Notes under the pieces: generated by a model
Seen by the model: the letters and a program-made list of their open reading frames with translations, nothing else
The model's database searches: none
Told to the model about the DNA's origin: nothing
In this document: positions 4,840 to 7,389 of the stretch, piece after piece
How the letters are laid out: every line of letters starts with the position of its first letter
Numbering within the stretch: position 1 is the first letter of the stretch
DNA from: Galbitalea sp036499165
GTDB lineage: Bacteria; Actinomycetota; Actinomycetes; Actinomycetales; Microbacteriaceae
Direction of reading: 5' to 3'
NCBI GenBank assembly: GCA_036499165.1
Contig: DASYEE010000130.1
Span: 1-7,389 of the forward strand
DNA: 7,389 bases
Translations under genes and position numbers: made by a program

Positions 4840-5628
4840 ATGCAGATCGTCGTCCTCGTTCCAGAAGCAGACCCGTACTCGTGGACCGAAATCGTCATCG
4901 CTGCAGCTGCGGCGCTCACTTTCCTAGTGGCCGTCGCTGCCGCGATCGTTGCGCTCGTGCAGGTGGTCGAGGCGCGGAAGACCCGGGACGAGCAGACCCG
5001 GCCCTATGTCGTCGCCTACCTGGTGAAGGATCGTTTCATCCTCGACCTCGTGATCAAGAACTTCGGGACCACTCCGGCGCGCAACGTGAGGGTGACGTCG
5101 AATAAGGAGATGCATCGAGTCACTCCTCAGAACGCCATGGTCGACAAAATCGAGTTGTTCGACTCGATGCCCGTCCTAGTGCCGGGTCAGGAGTGGAAGA
5201 CTTTCTTCGACTCGGGGCGCGACCTAGCGCAGGCGAAGGCCGCCGGGAATCCGCATGACGTTTATACGCTCACGATCACGTGCGACGACTGGCGCGGTCG
5301 GCCCGTCGAGCCGGAGACATTCGCTCTCGACTGGCGCCAGTTCGAGTCGATTCTCTACAGCACTCCGAAGACGATCGAGGATGTCGCCAAGGGCGTCGAG
5401 GATATTGCAAAAGAACTCCACGACCTGAAGGAGACCAGCAGCGTCGGGCGCGGCGGTCTCTCCGTCGTCGTGCGCGATGGCGAACAGATCGACCGCGACA
5501 CCGCTGAGTTCATCGACTTGAATCGGTCCGGCGTGGACCTGCCTGACGCGCGCGAAAGAGTGCGGCAGGTACGGCTCTCACGGCGTCCTGGTCTTCCACC
5601 CTCGGAAGACGCCGCTAAGGAGGAGTGA
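4840..5628 (+). CDS. Hypothetical one-helix membrane protein with TRP-ARN beta-rich domain and C-terminal helix
   Basis: 262 aa. A short N-terminus is followed by one Ala/Val-rich membrane helix (~17-43), a charged linker (EARKTRDEQTRP), and a beta-rich domain (~55-165) opening with YVVAYL and LVIKNFGTTPARNVRV (ARN at 80-82). The style KNFGxTPARNVxV is typical of actinobacterial hypothetical proteins with a helix plus a beta-sandwich-like cytoplasmic domain; no function is known to me. An amphipathic, possibly coiled-coil helix follows (~177-198, KTIEDVAKGVEDIAKELHDL), then a charged tail. It shares the TM-TRP-ARN layout of the 2720-3277 protein. The ATG lies seven bases after TACGCT, suggesting a leaderless start. 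The stop (5626-5628) is two bases from the integrase stop, so the two genes converge. Confidence 0.75.
   Translation: MQIVVLVPEADPYSWTEIVIAAAAALTFLVAVAAAIVALVQVVEARKTRDEQTRPYVVAYLVKDRFILDLVIKNFGTTPARNVRVTSNKEMHRVTPQNAMVDKIELFDSMPVLVPGQEWKTFFDSGRDLAQAKAAGNPHDVYTLTITCDDWRGRPVEPETFALDWRQFESILYSTPKTIEDVAKGVEDIAKELHDLKETSSVGRGGLSVVVRDGEQIDRDTAEFIDLNRSGVDLPDARERVRQVRLSRRPGLPPSEDAAKEE
5591..5610. terminator. Hairpin at the convergent 3' ends of the 4840 gene and the integrase
   Basis: GTCTTCC and GGAAGAC form a perfect 7-bp stem with the 6-nt loop ACCCTC. It lies within the last codons of the 4840 gene and just past the integrase stop on the other strand. A competing wider stem pairs 5581-5587 with 5608-5614 (CGGCGTC/GACGCCG). 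There is no T-tract, so if it terminates transcription it is of the tail-less type sometimes proposed in actinobacteria. Confidence 0.3.
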
Positions 5629-5630
5629 GC

Positions 5631-6704
5631 TTAGCCCTTCCCGGCCCGCCGTTCGAGGGTCGCGTCGATGGCGTCGGCCACCTCGTCCTGTCGAGCGGAG
5701 GAGGAGTGTTGGTACTGAATCGCAGCGGCGAGGGTCGTATGCCAGAGCCGGGTCATGATGTCGCGGATGCTCGCGCCCGCGTGAGCCGCCTCGGTGCCGC
5801 CGATGTGTCGGAGGTCGTGAAGGTGGAAGCCCTCGACCCCTGCGGCCGCACACGCCTTGATCCATGCCCGCCGGAGCGCCGCGGGGTGCAGCCGGTCGCC
5901 GTCGGCGCCGCGGAACAGCGGAGCGCTCGGCAAGGCAGGGGAGCGGAGGACTTCCTCGACCGCTAGGCGGCCGTCGAGCAGCAGTCGAACGGTGCGCGAC
6001 TTGCCCGTCTTGGTGCTGCGCCCGTCGTGCTGCTTGGTGATGTGCACTCGGCCGTCGTCGTAGTCGCCGACGTTCAGGCCGACGACCTCGCCGAGCCGGG
6101 CCGACGAGGCGAGGAGGACTCGGAGGATGGGGCGCCACTGCTCGTCTATGACGGCGAGCACCTGCTCGAACTCATCTCGCGAGTGGTCGGGCCTGCGCTC
6201 GGCGACGGAAGCAAACGCACCCTCGATCGTGCACGGCGACGACCTGATCCGATTCCGCTTCACGGCCTCGGCTATGATCCGGCGCATCGCCCCGTAGGCG
6301 TTCCGGCGATTGACCGGCCGGTCTGCCAGGTCCCGCCACCAGCGGTCGACGTCGCGCGCCTCGATCGCGTCGAGGGGCATCGGGCCGAACCTCGCGAGCG
6401 ACTGGCGGATGTGCGTGAAGTAATTCCGGCGAGTGCTCGACTTCAGCCGATTCGTCATCGCCGCGTAGCTGGTGGCGAACTCCTCGAAGGTCTCCATCCG
6501 GCCGCGGATCGCCGGCTCTTTGTCCTCGCTCCAGAGCCCAGCGTCGACCCGAGCCGAGGCCGCCCGGAGTGCGCGCGCCGCTGATGTGCGATCGGGGAAC
6601 GACCCAATCGACTGGCGCCCGGTCGGCGTCATGACCTGGACTCGGAAGCGCCCCGACCTGTTGTCCTTGCTGATCGAGCCGCCCTGGACTCTCGTGCGTG
6701 CCAT
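5631..6704 (-). CDS. int: Tyrosine recombinase / integrase
   Basis: 357 aa from the ATG at 6704-6702. The N-terminus (~9-58; GGSISKDNRSGRFRVQ, then GSFPDRTSAARALR) resembles the AP2-like arm-binding domain of actinobacterial phage and ICE integrases. A SAM-like core-binding domain follows (~70-160, TFEEFATSYAAM and RRNYFTHIRQSL). The C-terminal catalytic domain has the complete set: Arg203 (SSARLGEVVGL), Lys232 (STKTGKSRTVRL), His296 and Arg299 (HLHDLRH), His322 (RLWHTT, where LGH is commoner) and Tyr331 (AIQYQHSS). It should catalyse integration into, and with a helper excision from, the tRNA-Gly site. The frame is open to a GTG at 6773, but that extension only translates the arm repeats (QNRVQN). 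The ATG at 6704 has a good GAGGAG Shine-Dalgarno eight bases upstream. The arm sites lie 48-72 bp upstream, so the integrase may autoregulate. Confidence 0.93.
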   Translation of the reverse strand: MARTRVQGGSISKDNRSGRFRVQVMTPTGRQSIGSFPDRTSAARALRAASARVDAGLWSEDKEPAIRGRMETFEEFATSYAAMTNRLKSSTRRNYFTHIRQSLARFGPMPLDAIEARDVDRWWRDLADRPVNRRNAYGAMRRIIAEAVKRNRIRSSPCTIEGAFASVAERRPDHSRDEFEQVLAVIDEQWRPILRVLLASSARLGEVVGLNVGDYDDGRVHITKQHDGRSTKTGKSRTVRLLLDGRLAVEEVLRSPALPSAPLFRGADGDRLHPAALRRAWIKACAAAGVEGFHLHDLRHIGGTEAAHAGASIRDIMTRLWHTTLAAAIQYQHSSSARQDEVADAIDATLERRAGKG

Positions 6705-6716
6705 CCCGTGTTCTCC

Positions 6717-6734
6717 TCGACGGTGGTACGTCGA
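6717..6734. promoter_or_regulatory. Inverted repeat just upstream of the integrase ribosome-binding site
   Basis: A perfect 6-bp inverted repeat, TCGACG and CGTCGA with a 6-nt spacer, abuts the GAGGAG at 6713-6718 and overlaps it by two bases. It could be an operator, or an mRNA hairpin that limits ribosome access to the integrase start. Confidence 0.35.
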
Positions 6735-6751
6735 TGGCCAGACAGCGCCGG

Positions 6752-6776
6752 GATTCTGCACGCGATTCTGCACGCA
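6752..6776 (+). repeat. Probable integrase arm-type sites, right end (two tandem 12-mers)
   Basis: Two tandem GATTCTGCACGC copies (6752-6763, 6764-6775) plus A, identical over 25 bp to 1531-1555 and in the same orientation. They lie between the integrase start and the right attachment core, 68 bp from the core. Confidence 0.72.
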
Positions 6777-6819
6777 CGATCCGGCGGACCATCGGGACGC
6801 CCGTGGAGAGGGTCGAAGT

Positions 6820-6836
6820 CGCCCGGGATTACGGGG
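6820..6836 (-). repeat. End-associated box, right copy
   Basis: Reverse complement CCCCGTAATCCCGGGCG matches the left box at 1472-1488 in 15 of 17 positions. It lies eight bp from the right core, much closer than the left copy is to its core. A protein-binding role in recombination is inference. Confidence 0.4.
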
Positions 6837-6843
6837 CAGCTTC

Positions 6844-6917
6844 TGGAGGGGATGACGGGAATCGAACCCGCGTAATCAGTTTGGAAGACTGAGGCTCTAC
6901 CATTGAGCTACATCCCC
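6844..6917 (-). tRNA. tRNA-Gly(UCC), intact, integration target
   Basis: 74 nt including an encoded CCA. The acceptor GGGGATG (6917-6911) pairs with CATCCCC. The D-arm is GCTCAATGGTAGAGC. The anticodon stem TCAGT/ACTGA holds the loop CTTCCAA, giving anticodon TCC (6885-6883), which reads GGA/GGG glycine codons. The T-arm is CGGGTTCGATTCCCG, the discriminator is T, and CCA follows. The integrated element begins within this gene, but the shared 3' half keeps the tRNA complete. The gene's own promoter would overlap the 3' end of the acetyltransferase gene; a TACTGT lies about 22 bases upstream, without a clear -35. Confidence 0.96.
6845..6886 (-). repeat. Right attachment site core (attR), inside tRNA-Gly
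   Basis: Forty-two bases identical to 1397-1438, running from anticodon-loop U33 to the CC of the 3' end. The dyad of the anticodon arm (CAGT...ACTG, 6877-6891) is the likely pair of core-binding sites, with strand exchange expected in the anticodon-loop spacer as in other tRNA-targeting tyrosine integrases. Confidence 0.88.
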
Positions 6918-6936
6918 GTGGCCTCGCGGCCGACCT

Positions 6937-7389
6937 CTACAGTACCGGGTCGCGCCAGAGTGAATACTGCATCGGCGCTCCGCGCGGTGTCGCGAATCGA
7001 CCGGTCACCTCAAAGCCGAACCGGGCATAGAACTCCAGGTTCTCGTCCGTCGTCTCGAGGTAGGCCGGCATCCGGTCGGCATCGACGCGGGCCAAGCCAC
7101 GTCGCACGAGCGCGCTGCCGAATCCACCCCGCTGCGTATCGGCGGCGATCCCGAGCAGCTGCAGGTACCAGTGCGGCTCGCGCGGACGAGCTCGGGATGC
7201 TGCGCCCTCCAGTGCGCTCATCCTCCCCATGTCCCTGCCGAGAGCCCGCCCGGCCGCCAGCGCGAAGGGCACATCCCGCCACGCCGGAGTCGCGCCCCCA
7301 CCCCTGCACCGCCACACCGCCGCACCGACGATCTTCCCCGTTCCATCCTCGGCGACCAGCGTCGACCCCGACGGCACGGCCTCCCACCG
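6937..7389 (-). CDS. GNAT-family N-acetyltransferase, 5' end outside the window
   Basis: The frame is open to the right edge, so the N-terminus is missing; an internal GTG at 7377 is not the likely start. The visible ~150 residues include TLVAEDGTGKIVGAAVW, which fits strands beta2-beta3 of the fold. HWYLQLLGIAADTQRGGFGSALV follows in pieces as strand beta4 plus the acetyl-CoA pyrophosphate-binding loop (QRGGFG, ~7134-7117). Then comes YLETTDENLEFYARFGFEVTG, the C-terminal motif in which an acyl-CoA-contacting Asn/Tyr pair is common. These are GNAT hallmarks: transfer of an acetyl group from acetyl-CoA to an amine. The substrate cannot be told. The stop lies 19 bp from the tRNA-Gly 5' end, on the same strand. 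It is chromosomal flank, not element cargo. Confidence 0.87.
   Translation of the reverse strand, partial: RWEAVPSGSTLVAEDGTGKIVGAAVWRCRGGGATPAWRDVPFALAAGRALGRDMGRMSALEGAASRARPREPHWYLQLLGIAADTQRGGFGSALVRRGLARVDADRMPAYLETTDENLEFYARFGFEVTGRFATPRGAPMQYSLWRDPVL

Larger units (their letters stand above)
1397..6886. mobile_element. ~5.45-kb integrative element in tRNA-Gly(UCC)
   Basis: The element is bounded by a 42-bp identical direct repeat (1397-1438 and 6845-6886; offset 5448 bp). Identity continues with one mismatch to 1443/6891. The right copy is the 3' half of an intact tRNA-Gly gene. A tyrosine recombinase gene lies directly inside that end, the usual arrangement for tRNA-targeting actinobacterial elements. 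Probable integrase arm sites occur at both ends. The cargo is four membrane-protein genes of unknown function. I recognise no replication, transfer, structural phage or excisionase gene, so it may be a non-autonomous island, a satellite or a degraded element. Boundaries are seen directly; mobility is inferred. Confidence 0.9.

Noticed and set aside
5578..6792. Minus-strand frames of 186 and 206 codons overlapping the integrase
   Set aside because: Arg/Pro/Gly-rich shadows of the integrase reading frame; the integrase has all catalytic motifs.

Overview
The window comes from a high-GC actinobacterium. The GC-rich codon use, a DUF2510 protein, several genes that look leaderless, and an integrase with an AP2-like N-terminus all fit, and Microbacteriaceae or a near relative is my best guess. 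The main content is a compact integrated genetic element of about 5.45 kb in the 3' half of a tRNA-Gly(UCC) gene. A 42-bp identical direct repeat (1397-1438 and 6845-6886) marks its two ends. The right copy lies inside the intact tRNA gene (6844-6917, minus strand). The left copy is the duplicated tRNA 3' half left by integration.

Left chromosomal flank (1-1396): the C-terminal end of a PuuD-like class I glutamine amidotransferase (gamma-glutamyl-GABA hydrolase family). Convergent to it is a two-gene minus-strand operon: a DUF2510 membrane protein followed by a small PD-(D/E)xK nuclease-like protein. About 280 bp without a recognisable gene precede the left attachment site.

The element (1397-6886): a tyrosine recombinase (5631-6704, minus) lies next to the tRNA, as is usual for tRNA-integrated elements. 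Each end carries two tandem copies of GATTCTGCACGC in the same orientation, which are probable integrase arm-type sites. Each end also has a near-palindromic CCCGGRATYACGGG box. The cargo is four genes, and all four encode membrane-anchored proteins of unknown function: a two-helix coiled-coil protein (1588-2685, plus), a one-helix protein (2720-3277, minus), a polytopic protein with a cytoplasmic C-terminal domain (3435-4760, minus), and a second one-helix protein (4840-5628, plus). The two one-helix proteins share a TM - TRP - about 25 residues - ARN layout, which suggests distant paralogy. I saw no replication, conjugation, capsid or excisionase gene. It is therefore an integrase-plus-cargo island that would need help to move, and the cargo may be an uncharacterised membrane-based system. 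A defence role is inference only.

Regulation: several starts have a TANNNT -10-like hexamer only 6-7 nt upstream and no Shine-Dalgarno sequence, which suggests leaderless mRNAs. The divergent pair 3435-4760 / 4840-5628 shares a 79-bp intergenic region centred on a perfect 7-4-7 palindrome, a candidate shared operator. The 157-bp gap at 3278-3434 holds a 12-bp direct repeat two helical turns apart and a GC-rich, highly foldable stretch that ends in a T-rich tract.

Right flank (6918-7389): the C-terminal part of a GNAT-family acetyltransferase on the minus strand, running off the window edge.
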